A stretch of DNA of 64,000 nt from Bradyrhizobium sp. CCGB01 (GCF_024199795.1 NZ_JANADK010000001.1:7998001-8062000); one strand, 5' to 3'. Counted from the stretch's first letter, positions 17,641 to 26,474 are shown. The notes: generated by a model from the letters alone, not told the origin. Numbers and translations are program-made.

Positions 17641-17816
17641 CCCGACCGACCGGCACGCCGGAACCCAAGCCATGTCAATGGCTTGCGGTTCGACCGGCGA
17701 GCCCCTTTTATCTCGCCGTCCTGCCGTCGTGGTCGTAACCGTCCGGTCTCTGCACACCTTCCTCCTCGTGTCATGTCGTTCCATTTCGGGTTCTCTGCTG
17801 CTGTGGAGATTCTCCG

Positions 17817-18713
17817 GTGGGACCGAAACACTTCCAGAACAAAGCTCGACGCGAGTGGTGGTCGCTGCACATCGAAGCGTGGCGCCGAAGCGGTCTCGGG
17901 ATCCGCAAATATTGTCGTCAGCAACGTCTCACTGAGAATACGTTTCGGCGTTGGCTGAAGCAGCTCGTCGGTGAGGAGACCGCACGGAAACTCGCGGAAT
18001 ATCAGACGGAATTGCGCCGGGAGCAGCGCCGTGAAGAGCGAGAAAACGTGCTGCGAAGACGTCGGCGACGACGCTTTAGCGTGACCACGGACGTGCGCAA
18101 TCGCGCCATGCAGGCGTTCTGGGCCATGCACGTCGAGGCGATGAACTGGAGCGGCATGGGCGTACGCGAATATGCCGCGGCGCTGTCCCTGTCGCCCTAC
18201 GCGCTGCGCAAATGGCGTGACCGGTTGGCCGCCGGCGAGGTCGAAATCGACTGGCGCGCGCATCTTCATCCCTCCGCCCGCCCGGCCGTTAGCACTAGTG
18301 CCAGGAACTCAGCTCCCCAACGCCGCTTGACAGCCGCGAAAATCGGCGATCTGGCGGCGCCCGCCGCACCCCTCCGGCGCTTCTTCAGCGACGAGGAGAA
18401 GCTGGCGATCGCAAGGGAAACCGAGCAACCCGGCGCCAAAGTGTCCGCCGTCGCGCGCAAGCACGGGATCGTCACTGGGCTGCTGTTCCGCTGGCGCGTG
18501 CAATTTGGAATTGGGCAAACGAATCGCTCGAAACTCGCCCGCGTCGCGCTCGCCGACACCGCAGCCGAGACGCGGGTTTTGCGCAACCTCGTCCGTTCGC
18601 CCGAGGGAATGGTGGCCGTTGAGCTTGCCGATGGAGGTCGCGTCTTTTCTCCAGTTGGTAGCGATCCGGATGCTGTGCGAGCGCAGATCGAGAGCGGAGA
18701 GATTGCACGATGA
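17817..18713 (+). CDS. tnpA: IS66 accessory protein TnpA (long form)
   Basis: This 298-residue protein starts with GTG at 17817. It has three helix-turn-helix-like repeats: WWSLHIEAWRRSGLGIRKYC, then MHVEAMNWSGMGVREYAAAL, and FFSDEEKLAIARETEQPGAK followed by VSAVARKHGIVTGLLFRWRV, the usual IS66 TnpA motif. The C-terminal part (VAVELADGGRVFSPVGSDPD) is the expected ending. It overlaps tnpB by four bases. TnpA is needed for IS66 transposition, but its exact job is not settled. Confidence 0.9.
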   Translation: MGPKHFQNKARREWWSLHIEAWRRSGLGIRKYCRQQRLTENTFRRWLKQLVGEETARKLAEYQTELRREQRREERENVLRRRRRRRFSVTTDVRNRAMQAFWAMHVEAMNWSGMGVREYAAALSLSPYALRKWRDRLAAGEVEIDWRAHLHPSARPAVSTSARNSAPQRRLTAAKIGDLAAPAAPLRRFFSDEEKLAIARETEQPGAKVSAVARKHGIVTGLLFRWRVQFGIGQTNRSKLARVALADTAAETRVLRNLVRSPEGMVAVELADGGRVFSPVGSDPDAVRAQIESGEIAR

Positions 18714-19063
18714 TGTTCGTTCCTGCGGGCGTGAAGGTGCATCTGGCGTTGGGTTACACCGACATGCGTAAAGGCATGGACGGGCTCGCGATGCTTGTCC
18801 AGGACGTGTTGAAGAAGGATCCGTTCTGCGGTCATCTCTTTGCCTTCCGCGGCAAGAAGGCATCGGTGTTGAAGATCCTGTTCTGGGACGGCAACGGGCT
18901 TTGCCTGTTCACCAAACGCATCGACCAAGATGGCTTCGTGTGGCCCGTGATGGCCGGCCATGACGGTTCGATTACGCTCACACCGGCGCAGCTCGCGATG
19001 CTGATCGAGGGCATCGATTGGCGCGTTCCGGAACGCGTTTGGAAGCCCGCGATTGCCGGCTGA
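18710..19063 (+). CDS. tnpB: IS66 accessory protein TnpB
   Basis: The product is 117 residues, the standard TnpB length, with the family signature GYTDMRKGMDGLAMLVQDVL, then FAFRGKKASVLKILFWDGNG and GFVWPV. It ends LTPAQLAMLIEGIDWRVPER. It is translationally coupled to tnpA by a four-base overlap. TnpB is required together with TnpA and TnpC for IS66 movement. Confidence 0.95.
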   Translation: MMFVPAGVKVHLALGYTDMRKGMDGLAMLVQDVLKKDPFCGHLFAFRGKKASVLKILFWDGNGLCLFTKRIDQDGFVWPVMAGHDGSITLTPAQLAMLIEGIDWRVPERVWKPAIAG

Positions 19064-19144
19064 ACAAAGAGATGGCGCGCAAAAAACAGGGCTGAACTGG
19101 GCAGCGATTCTTCTACGAATCAGCATCTTCGAGTACCATCGGAC

Positions 19145-20674
19145 ATGCAGCTCGATCTCAACAATCTTCCTTGCGATCCTGAGCTTCTGCAGCGTCTGGT
19201 GTGCGACATTGCCGCTGCCATTGACCACCGCGATACTGAGATCGAGCGCCTCAAATCGATCATCAAACAGCTGCAGCGAATGCAGTTCGGACGCAGCTCC
19301 GAGCGCATTGATCCCGATCAGTTCGCGCTCGGCCTGGAAGATATCGACAGCGACATTGCCCGCGTTCAGGAAGGCCAGCCGGCGGTCATCTCCGAAGCTC
19401 CGACGGCGCAAGCGCGACGCAGAGCTTTGCCGGATCACCTGCCGCGCGAAGACGTTCGGCTCGATGTCGAAAGTGAGGTCTGCAACTGCTGCGGCGGCAC
19501 TCTTCACCTGGTTGGCGAAAGCGTTAGCGAGATGCTGGACTGGGTGCCCGCTCAGCTTCGTGTCGTGCGCACCACGCGTCCCAAATACGCCTGTCGGGCC
19601 TGCGACAGGGTGATGCAGGCACCCGCGCCGGAGCGGGTGATAGCCGGCGGCCTTGCAACGCCGGCGCTGCTTGCGCACGTGTTGATAAGCAAGTACTGCG
19701 ATCACCTTCCGCTCTATCGACAGTCTCAGATCCTTGCCCGCCACAGCGTCGATCTCTGTCGTTCGACGCTCGCCGGCTGGGTCGGCGGCGCATGCTGGTG
19801 GCTCGAGGCGCTGCACGAACGACTGTGCAAGAACGTCTTCGCGTCCGACCATCTGTTTGCCGACGACACGCCGATCCCCGTGCTCGATCCCGGTCGCGGA
19901 CGAACCAAGACGGCGCGGCTTTGGGTCTACGCCCGTGACCAGCGGCCATGGGGTGGACCCGAGCCTCCGGCCGCAATCTATTTGTTCGCCCCGGATCGCC
20001 GAGCCGAGCGACCCGTCGCGCATCTTGCGGACTTCAGGGGCATCCTGGATGTCGACGGATATGCTGGCTTCGAGCAGCTGGCCGACAAGGAGGGGATCAC
20101 TCTCGCCGCGTGCTGGAGCCACTCTCGCCGCAAGTTCTACGACGTAGCCGAGGCCACCGGGTCGCCTGTGGCAACACACGCCTTGCGCCGGATCGGCGAA
20201 CTCTACGCGATCGAAGCGCGTATCCGCGGACGATCGCCCGCTGACCGGCTTGCTGAGCGCAGGACGTTCTCCAAGCCAATCGCTGACGCTCTGAATGTTT
20301 GGCTGGATGCGCAGCTCCGGCTCGTGTCGGGTCGCAGCACGCTCGCCGAAGCAATCCGCTATGCGCTCTCGCGCTGGCATGGATTGACGCGATTCCTGCA
20401 TGATGGCCGCGTCGAGCTCGACACCAATCCCGTCGAACGCGCGATCCGTCCCGTCGCGCTCGGCCGCAAGAACCATCTGTTCGCCGGCAGCGACGGCGGT
20501 GGGCAGCGCTGGGCAGTCGTCTGTTCGTTGATTGCGACCTGCAAGCTCAACGACGTCGAACCTTACGCATACCTGCGTGACGTGCTGCAGAGGATGATCG
20601 ACGGACATCCCGTCAACCGTCTCGACGAATTGCTGCCGTGGAGCTGGAAGCCGGCTGATCATGTCAAGACCTGA
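19145..20674 (+). CDS. tnpC: IS66 transposase TnpC
   Basis: This is a full-length 509-residue IS66 transposase. Domains in order are an N-terminal coiled coil (IERLKSIIKQLQRMQFGRSS), a zinc-finger region (CNCCGGTLHLVGESVSEMLD and CRACD), and the DDE catalytic domain with ADDTPIPVLDPG, GILDVDGYAGFEQL and CWSHSRRKFYDV. Near the end, TNPVERAIRPVALGRKNHLF contains the catalytic Glu region. The C-terminal IS66 tail ends LDELLPWSWKPADHVKT. The reading frame is intact, so the element may be mobile. Confidence 0.96.
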   Translation: MQLDLNNLPCDPELLQRLVCDIAAAIDHRDTEIERLKSIIKQLQRMQFGRSSERIDPDQFALGLEDIDSDIARVQEGQPAVISEAPTAQARRRALPDHLPREDVRLDVESEVCNCCGGTLHLVGESVSEMLDWVPAQLRVVRTTRPKYACRACDRVMQAPAPERVIAGGLATPALLAHVLISKYCDHLPLYRQSQILARHSVDLCRSTLAGWVGGACWWLEALHERLCKNVFASDHLFADDTPIPVLDPGRGRTKTARLWVYARDQRPWGGPEPPAAIYLFAPDRRAERPVAHLADFRGILDVDGYAGFEQLADKEGITLAACWSHSRRKFYDVAEATGSPVATHALRRIGELYAIEARIRGRSPADRLAERRTFSKPIADALNVWLDAQLRLVSGRSTLAEAIRYALSRWHGLTRFLHDGRVELDTNPVERAIRPVALGRKNHLFAGSDGGGQRWAVVCSLIATCKLNDVEPYAYLRDVLQRMIDGHPVNRLDELLPWSWKPADHVKT

Positions 20675-20701
20675 CGCCACGTGCAGCGGCCGGACGCATA
20701 C

Positions 20702-21503
20702 GGGCGGGCAAAGTCAACTTTTTCCTAGGCTTTTCATCGACTCCTCGCAGAATAAGCATCGCTGCTTCCCTCCATCTACGACGCACAAACGTCACCACAC
20801 CGCGTTGCAGTGGCATTCACCAGGCGGGGTCCATGCGTTCCTTCGCGTTCAGCACTTAGGCCGCAGCATGCTCTTCATCAGGTTCATAACAGGGCTGTCC
20901 AAGCAGTCCGGCGCTCTCGTCCCCGAGGGGCGGCGTCCAGCATGACAAAAATCGGATCGCAGTGCTCGATCAGCTCACGTATCCGAGCTTCGTAGGCCCC
21001 TCGGGCAACCGCTCCGACGAGCAATCCAACATAGAGTTTCATCGGAGCTCTCCTGTTCGGCAACGACCTTCCAAGTCGTTGCACCAGGCTCCGGATTCGG
21101 CCACGGCCGCGTTATCCCCGTGCACCGCTATCTCGAAGCCCGATTTGAAGAGCCGTCCTGCCGTCGTGTTCTCCTGGTCGCGGATTCCCGGGGCCCAACC
21201 TGCAAGGCAAACTCTCGGTACTCGCGGCGATTTGCGACAAAATGCAGTTCGGGTCATTGCAGTGGATCCTCCAATAGCGCCTGCCCGAAAACGTCGCCTG
21301 GGGGCCGATTCATTGCGAAAGAGCAGCAGCGACTTGGCAGCCAACTTGCGAGGCCCACACTGTTTCCGAGCGCTTGCGATAGCGATCGTTACCCGAAGGG
21401 CCGAGACACCCGGAGGGTGGCTCGGTGAGGAGCGAAGCGACGAGTAGAGCGCGGGCCGAAGGCATCGCCCATACGCCATCAGCTTGCGAACCCGCACACT
21501 TGG
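20702..21503. other. Gene-poor junction between IS66 and the transfer cluster; possible oriT neighbourhood
   Basis: No convincing full gene is present. On the minus strand around 20884-21042 a short translation (LLVGAVARGAYEARIRELIE) resembles the middle of IS110 transposases, so old insertion debris is likely. A 17-base string, gccgtcctgccgtcgtg, occurs here (21152-21168) and also three bases outside the left IS66 end (17715-17731). In related ICEs the stretch upstream of the relaxase holds oriT, so part of it may remain here, but I see no nick motif I can name. Confidence 0.4.
20884..21042 (-). pseudogene. Possible IS110 transposase fragment
   Basis: About 50 residues starting MKLYVGL read like an IS110 N-terminus joined to an internal piece (VGAVARGAYEARIRELIEHC). 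That internal piece resembles the region between the DEDD catalytic domain and the Transposase_20 domain. The catalytic region between them is absent. The match is short and made by eye. If right, this is an internally deleted remnant lying against the IS66 element. Confidence 0.3.
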
Positions 21504-22418
21504 TCATTGCGATGCTCCCGAATCCGATCGAGGGACGAACATGCCGATTGGCCGGGGGACCATGGGCGAAACATCGGGCGCAGAGATTGCAGTTGTGACG
21601 CCGCCCGACGGCAAGTGCGCCGGCAACCGAACGCGTGTTTTCATAAGACCGGATCGCGTAACGAATAGCGTTGCAGCTGCTGCTGACTGTCCGCTGGACG
21701 TCCATCTCGGCGGCAATTCGATGCCAAGTAGATTTGCAAGCTTCGCGACGTAGGCTCGCGTCTCCTCTGGCAGAGAGCCGCCTGCGAGATGCTCTTCATA
21801 GCGAGATGGTCCCGCGTTGTATGCGGCAAACACGCCAGGCGAGCCGTACCGGTCGAGCAGTTCGCGCAGATATGCCGTGCCGGCCAGAATGTTGTCGCGC
21901 GGGTCGTAGGGGTCGTTCCCGAGATCGTAGCGCTCGCGAAGTTCCGCCCAAGTCGCCGGCATGATCTGCATTAGGCCCATTGCGCCTTTGGGCGACTTGG
22001 CGTGCACGTCTCTAGCGCTTTCGACGTTGATGACCGAACCGATCCAGTTCACCGGAATTGCAAAACGCTTCGAGGCTTCGTCGACGAAAGCTGCAAACGG
22101 GTTGCTTGCCTGAGCAACCGCTTGAGCTAACACTAATCCACTCTCGGCTAGAGCAGCACTGTCCGACGCAGCGAAAACAAGCAGCAGCGACACGACAGCC
22201 CAAACACGCACGCCCGACCGAGCCAAGCATGCCGTCGTGCTCCCGTCCCTCCAGGGGAAAGCCGCTTCGCGCCGGCCATGCGGCCGCCCTTGACTGCCTC
22301 GGCGCGCGTCGGCCCTGCAAGCGTTGGTCGGGACGGAGGAATGGTCCCGCGATCGATCGAACAGAGGAACGGCGGAGTAAGAGCGTGGAACACGCACGAT
22401 CACTCCTCCCACGTCCAC
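21504..22418 (-). CDS. Lytic transglycosylase of the transfer cluster
   Basis: This SLT-type transglycosylase opens the peptidoglycan for the mating channel (VirB1 role). The catalytic Glu lies in WIGSVINVESARDVHAKSPK, followed by GAMGLMQIMPATWAELRERY, PYDPRDNILAGTAYLRELLD and GVFAAYNAGPSRYE, all in normal order. A hydrophobic export segment (VWAVVSLLLVFAASDSAALA) lies near residue 72, so the start may be a later GTG near 22211 rather than the one at 22418. The longer version overlaps traF by 19 bases. It follows traF, as in other rhizobial ICEs. Confidence 0.88.
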   Translation of the reverse strand: MDVGGVIVRVPRSYSAVPLFDRSRDHSSVPTNACRADARRGSQGRPHGRREAAFPWRDGSTTACLARSGVRVWAVVSLLLVFAASDSAALAESGLVLAQAVAQASNPFAAFVDEASKRFAIPVNWIGSVINVESARDVHAKSPKGAMGLMQIMPATWAELRERYDLGNDPYDPRDNILAGTAYLRELLDRYGSPGVFAAYNAGPSRYEEHLAGGSLPEETRAYVAKLANLLGIELPPRWTSSGQSAAAATLFVTRSGLMKTRVRLPAHLPSGGVTTAISAPDVSPMVPRPIGMFVPRSDSGASQ

Positions 22419-22912
22419 AGGGGCAGCGCACGGCCGATCACTGCCGACGCCGGCAAGAATCCAAAATATCGGCCATCAAGAGAGTCGTGAGACTGCCAGT
22501 TCATGAGAAAGAGCTCGCCGTCTCCGACCACGCGGCAGCCCTGCCACTTCGGCAGCGGCCGGCCGCGTCTGTCGCGATCCCTCGCCTCGCCCACGGCGAT
22601 GTCGTCGACCGAAATCGTGAGCCCACTTCTGCAGACCGTTTGGCCGGGAAGCGCCAAGACGCGTTTGAGCATGGGGAGACCGATCGGCAGATAGCCGTTC
22701 AGGTCGAGAAAGGTCGCAAGCGGCTCCGGCGGCTGAACGGCGACCAGCTCGGTGACATCGAAGCGCATCCTCGGCCGTAAACGGTAGAGACCGATAGGCA
22801 CGCTTGCCGATGCATTCCAGATGTAGAGCGGAAGTGGCTCCAGCATGATCGTCGCGACGAGCGCAGCAGCGGCGCCAAACGTCACGGTCAGCGTCTTCAG
22901 GCGGCCCATCAT
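22400..22912 (-). CDS. traF: Conjugation-specific signal peptidase TraF (S26)
   Basis: TraF is the S26-family peptidase that matures the TrbC pilin. The 170-residue product has one N-terminal membrane helix (TFGAAAALVATIMLEPLPLY) and the catalytic Ser motif NASASVPIGLYRLRP. The catalytic Lys lies in GLPMLKRVLALPGQTVCRSG, and the closing box is ELFLMNWQSHDSLDGRYFG. It overlaps the upstream DUF2840 gene by four bases. Confidence 0.93.
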   Translation of the reverse strand: MMGRLKTLTVTFGAAAALVATIMLEPLPLYIWNASASVPIGLYRLRPRMRFDVTELVAVQPPEPLATFLDLNGYLPIGLPMLKRVLALPGQTVCRSGLTISVDDIAVGEARDRDRRGRPLPKWQGCRVVGDGELFLMNWQSHDSLDGRYFGFLPASAVIGRALPLWTWEE

Positions 22913-23373
22913 CGCATCACCCTCTGACGGTGAAGCCAGGCCTGGTAGCGTGCCTTGGTGTAGGGACGCGGGTTTTCGTTGACGGACAGACGGTTATGAA
23001 CGTGATGCCAATGATCAGGCGCGACATCAGCGGGATCGATGCCGAGTGCCTCAACGGCATCGATCATTTGCAGCACGCGCTCGACCTTCGGCCAGCCGGA
23101 CAGACGCAGCAGAATCTCTCCGCCGGGTGTCACATGAGGAACGGTCGAGCAGCGGCGTCCCGGCGCGACTGCACGCAGGATGTCGATCCGCGAAATGATG
23201 GTTCCAAAGTCATTGGAGGTCCATCGGACGAAGGCAAAGATGCTGTCGGGTGCAAATGACAGGACGCGCCGGTGGCTATCGAGCTTCCGTTCCTTGACGA
23301 TGCGGCCGAACTGAATCCGGTTTTCGATCCGTTTCTCGAGCCACAGCACTTCCACTTCGGTGAGATCGCTCAT
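22909..23373 (-). CDS. DUF2840 domain protein
   Basis: This 154-residue protein matches the DUF2840 family, a conserved unknown always linked to traF in these elements. It begins MSDLTEVEVLWLEKRIENRI at an ATG at 23373. Recognisable parts are IFAFVRWTSNDFGTIISRID and DVAPDHWHHVHNRLSVNENP, and it ends TKARYQAWLHRQRVMR. In related elements parA lies just upstream; here that place is taken by an IS110 element. Confidence 0.88.
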   Translation of the reverse strand: MSDLTEVEVLWLEKRIENRIQFGRIVKERKLDSHRRVLSFAPDSIFAFVRWTSNDFGTIISRIDILRAVAPGRRCSTVPHVTPGGEILLRLSGWPKVERVLQMIDAVEALGIDPADVAPDHWHHVHNRLSVNENPRPYTKARYQAWLHRQRVMR

Positions 23374-23648
23374 GCCACCGCTCTCTGATGCTGGAACGGG
23401 GTGCGGTGAGCTTTGGGGGCGGTGACAAACTGGCACGGCTTCTGCCGGAGAGCAGGATTGACGGCCCCCCGCCGACAGTCACCTCCAATACGGCCGATCG
23501 TCTGATCCGTTAAAAGAAATCCGAAGGATTTCTGGTTAGCCAGGGTACTGACCGGTGCCCCCTCGCCAGCCGTGCTGCTGCGAAAATGCTTCACAACGAT
23601 TCGCGAACGGAACGCGCGGTGCGTGCCGGCGATCAGCGGTGGAGGCGC

Positions 23649-24701
23649 ATGATGGACTTCTATGCAGGGCTCGACGTGTCGCTGGAGGCGACCAATATTT
23701 GCGTGGTGGACGGCGACGGCAAGGTCGTCCGGGAAGCAAAACTCGAGACCGATCCGGACGCAATCGAGCTGTTTTTGGCGGAATGGGGCATCCACCTGAA
23801 GCGCGTCGGGCTGGAAGCGTTCTCGTACAGCGCCTGGCTGTTCACGGCGCTTTTCGAAAAGGGCCTCCCCGTGATCTGCATCGAAACCCGGCATGCCAAG
23901 GCGGCGCGGAACGCGATGCTGAACAAGACCGATCGCAACGACGCCAAAGGTATCTCCCAGATGATGCGGACCGGCTGGTTCCGGGCCGTCCATGTCAAGT
24001 CGGAGGGCGCGCAAACGCTGCGCGCGCTGCTGGTCGGACGCAAGGCGTTGCTGGGCAAGGTGCTCGACATGGAGAATATGATCCGCGGCCTGTTGCGCCC
24101 ATTTGGCCTCAAGGTCGGCGAGATCTCGGTCGGCCGTTTTGATGGGCGCGTGCGCGAGATCGTGGCCGGAAAGAAGCAGCTGGAAGCGATTGCGGCGCCA
24201 TTGTTGGACGCTCGCAAGGCGATGCGGCTGCAGCTGGCAAAACCGCACCGCCTGGCGCTGGCGGCAGCGCGCAGCGACAATGCAGTGCGGCGGATGATGA
24301 CCGTGCCCGGTGTCGGCGCGCTGGTGGCGCTGACATTCCCCGCAACTGTCGACGATCCGGCCCGATTCAGGAAGTCGACCAACGTCGGCGCGCATTTTGG
24401 ATTGACGCCACGGCGCCACCAATCCGGACAGACCGACCGGATCGGGGGCATCTCCAAATGCGGTGACGAGCTGACGCGGGCGATGCTGTATGAGGCCGCG
24501 ATCGCGATTCTCACGCGCATTCCGAAGAACTTTAAGCTGCGGCTGTGGGGCCTGCGGCTCGCCAGGAAGAAGGGTCTGAAGCGCGCCGCGACGGCCGTGG
24601 CGCGTGCGCTCGCCGTGCTGCTGCACAAGATCTGGAGTAGTGGCACCACGTTCCGGTTTGGCGCCGGCGGCAAGCGCGGCCGGGTCGCTGCGGCGATGTA
24701 G
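23649..24701 (+). CDS. IS110-family transposase, intact
   Basis: The 350-residue IS110 transposase has the DEDD domain at its start (MDFYAGLDVSLEATNICVVD), NKTDRNDAKGISQMMRTGWF and the Transposase_20 domain further on (MMTVPGVGALVALTFPATVD, VGAHFGLTPRRHQSGQTDRI). The start is the MMD at 23649; upstream in-frame residues are not family-like. IS110 elements usually lack inverted repeats, so the ends are not defined. It occupies the spot where parA would be expected and faces the opposite way to the transfer genes. Confidence 0.93.
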   Translation: MMDFYAGLDVSLEATNICVVDGDGKVVREAKLETDPDAIELFLAEWGIHLKRVGLEAFSYSAWLFTALFEKGLPVICIETRHAKAARNAMLNKTDRNDAKGISQMMRTGWFRAVHVKSEGAQTLRALLVGRKALLGKVLDMENMIRGLLRPFGLKVGEISVGRFDGRVREIVAGKKQLEAIAAPLLDARKAMRLQLAKPHRLALAAARSDNAVRRMMTVPGVGALVALTFPATVDDPARFRKSTNVGAHFGLTPRRHQSGQTDRIGGISKCGDELTRAMLYEAAIAILTRIPKNFKLRLWGLRLARKKGLKRAATAVARALAVLLHKIWSSGTTFRFGAGGKRGRVAAAM

Positions 24702-25216
24702 GGGCCTCCGCGACCCGGCCGCTTCCACGCGCGCCTTCTCCTTCCGCCAAGGCGGAGCAGCGTCTCCCGAGGAGACGGGGATTTGGGTGAGATCGCAACT
24801 TTTCTTGCCGGCGGCTTCATGCAGACCATTGAAGCCATCAAGCACGGCGCTGGTTAGCCTGACCGCCCATTCTCCAGATTCCGGCTTGTGGTGGCCGTCG
24901 TGCCAACCACGGATGTTAGCGAGTTCTCCTCGACGAGCGCGTGGCTCCAAAGGGACGTGACGCGCATCAGGCGATGATGTTGACGTCAGTGATCGCGAAG
25001 ACTTGCGCGCGATCGCGTTGGCGCGCGTGCAGCGGCGACAAGAATCGCATTGCAGCGAAGCTTTGCGCGTGCGAGAGTGGATGCATGAGGCATCCTCGTT
25101 GCACGCGCGGCCGACTTGTTCACAACGTACTGATTCACAACAAGAAGTTAGTGTCAGTATGTTAGTAAAGTTAGAGCGGCTGTACAGCGCCGGGAAACAA
25201 ACACCTAAGCTCGATT
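24702..25216. other. Non-coding stretch between IS110 and the repA repeats
   Basis: I see no gene here; the reading frames on both strands are shadows. The last 120 bases are AT-richer and contain two TTCACAAC direct repeats (near 25119 and 25135), flanked by CTTGTT and AACAAG, plus a third partial copy beside repA. Such sequence next to iterons is compatible with a replication origin. No trace of parA could be recognised. Confidence 0.45.
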
Positions 25217-25218
25217 CC

Positions 25219-25283
25219 GGTCCCCGATAGCACGAGGATTTGGTCCCCGATAGCACGAGGGTTGCGGTCCCCGATAGCACGAG
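25219..25283 (-). repeat. Three iteron-like direct repeats at the repA 3' end, candidate oriV
   Basis: The string ggtccccgatagcacgagg occurs at 25219-25237 and 25242-25260, and 18 of its 19 bases recur at 25266-25283. The starts are spaced 23 and 24 bases apart, about two helical turns. They lie immediately downstream of repA, six bases from its stop codon. Regular short direct repeats beside a replication initiator gene are the hallmark of iterons. Binding by RepA is inferred. Confidence 0.7.
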
Positions 25284-25288
25284 CTGAT

Positions 25289-26170
25289 TCACAGGTTGTC
25301 CTCCGAATTTGGAATGAGACCGCGCCGGCGCAGGCGTGCCGTTAAGGGGTCAAGAAGCGTTGGCGTGAAATTCAGCCGCTCGGAGCCGCTAGGATCGCGT
25401 GTGAGCACGAGCTGATAGCCGGGCAATGTCTGACGCTGGACGATCTGACGTACGTCGTAAGCGAAGTGCTTGAGCGGCGAGATGGTGCCGGACTTGGCAT
25501 GCAGGTGCACAAGGTCAAAACTCCAGCCGCCGTCCTGACGGTCGCCATGCTTGCGCAAAAGACGATAAAGCCAGCGCTCAAGTCCTCCCGTAAGATCGAA
25601 ATAGGCGCGATCGATCGTCAGCACGAGCGCGTCATCGATTACGCCCGCGTAGAACCAATCCGGCAGAATCAACTCGATCCCAAATGGACGGCCATTTGCA
25701 TCGGCCGTCTCCTTCCACTCGTTGATCCAGGAGAAGCGATGTCGTCGCCGTTCTGTCGGCTGACGGATCGACGTCATCACAGTTGTCGACTGAAGTCTGT
25801 CGAGACCGGCCTTCAGCCGGTCATAGTCACGCGCGCTGGTGCCGCGGCCGACAAACGTCAAAATCTCGTACGGCGTTGCAGCCATCAGGCGCGACGTCTT
25901 CAATCCGGCATCACGCGCTTCGACGATTTGGGATGCAGCCCAGATCAAAACGTCTGCATCCCAAATGGTTGCCATGCCGTGTTCCGGCACGGCTTCGACA
26001 CGAATCGCTATCGTTCCAGCACGGAAATTCATCGGCATAACGCGCTTTGTTTTTGCTAGCGAGAAGAAAGGATAAGCCATCAGATCCTGCGCGTCGCGCG
26101 GTGCAAGATCGCCGGGCAGCGCTCGAAAGAGCTTCAGCTGGTCGCGCTCGGAATGCTGTTTGCGCCGCAT
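25289..26170 (-). CDS. repA: Replication initiator protein A (RepA family)
   Basis: This 293-residue protein begins MRRKQHSERDQLKLFRALPG and matches the RPA replication-initiator family of alphaproteobacterial plasmids and ICEs. Conserved stretches are MAYPFFSLAKTKRVMPMNFR, ATIWDADVLIWAASQIVEAR, LDRLQSTTVMTSIRQ and YFDLTGGLERWLYRLLRKHG. In ICEs it probably supports replication of the excised circle. I used the ATG at 26170, not the longer frame. The gene follows the HTH gene with a 22-base gap and ends at the iteron-like repeats. Confidence 0.9.
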   Translation of the reverse strand: MRRKQHSERDQLKLFRALPGDLAPRDAQDLMAYPFFSLAKTKRVMPMNFRAGTIAIRVEAVPEHGMATIWDADVLIWAASQIVEARDAGLKTSRLMAATPYEILTFVGRGTSARDYDRLKAGLDRLQSTTVMTSIRQPTERRRHRFSWINEWKETADANGRPFGIELILPDWFYAGVIDDALVLTIDRAYFDLTGGLERWLYRLLRKHGDRQDGGWSFDLVHLHAKSGTISPLKHFAYDVRQIVQRQTLPGYQLVLTRDPSGSERLNFTPTLLDPLTARLRRRGLIPNSEDNL

Positions 26171-26192
26171 GGTCACTGCTCTCACGCTGACG

Positions 26193-26474
26193 TCAGCGAC
26201 GTTCCTGGCCGGCATACGGGCGCAGCACCGGATGCTTCTTGGCCGGCAGCACGGTCCCTTTCCCGGGGTCGGACGTCGACGTCTTGGCGCCGAGATCAGC
26301 CCATGCTTTCAGGTCATCCAGGGCGTAGACGACACGTCCGCCGATCTTCCGATACGTCGGCCCGGTGCCATACGTGCGGTGCTTCTCGAGCGTGCGACCG
26401 GAGAGGCCAAGGTAACGCGCAGCCTCCGGTGTCCGCAGGAAGCGTGGAGGTAAACCGGCCGTCGAATCGGACAT
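26193..26474 (-). CDS. Excisionase-like HTH protein (RdfS-like)
   Basis: The 93-residue protein begins MSDSTAGLPPRFLRTPEAAR and continues YLGLSGRTLEKHRTYGTGPT, YRKIGGRVVYALDDLKAWAD. This is a MerR/AlpA-type winged helix (HTH_17) as in excisionases. In ICEMlSymR7A the recombination directionality factor RdfS is a small protein of this kind whose gene is switched on by FseA. Here it lies 133 bases downstream of the fseA-like gene and just before repA. By position and fold it is the best excisionase candidate, but the family also contains plain regulators. Confidence 0.75.
   Translation of the reverse strand: MSDSTAGLPPRFLRTPEAARYLGLSGRTLEKHRTYGTGPTYRKIGGRVVYALDDLKAWADLGAKTSTSDPGKGTVLPAKKHPVLRPYAGQERR

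Larger units (their letters stand above)
17735..20701 (+). mobile_element. IS66-family insertion sequence, complete
   Basis: The element contains three intact genes in IS66 order (tnpA, tnpB, tnpC). Imperfect terminal inverted repeats were found by eye: gtaaccgtccggtctctgca starting at 17735 matches the reverse complement of the right end, gtatgcgtccggccgctgca, ending at 20701 (16 of 20 positions). The 8-base duplication usual for IS66 is absent: the left flank is TCGTGGTC and the right flank GGGCGGGC. That suggests a later rearrangement at one end, or boundaries a few bases from those given. It separates rlxS from the lytic transglycosylase and traF genes. Confidence 0.88.

Noticed and set aside
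18266..20680. An 804-codon minus-strand frame under the IS66 genes
   Set aside because: It is the shadow of tnpA, tnpB and tnpC, all of which have clear family motifs on the plus strand.
25219..25283. A CRISPR array, because of three regular repeats with short spacers
   Set aside because: Spacers are only four to five bases and there are no cas genes; position beside repA fits iterons.
23370..25292. A 640-codon open frame on the minus strand across the IS110 element
   Set aside because: It is the antisense shadow of the plus-strand IS110 transposase; its translation is rich in Arg, His and Gln and has no domain.
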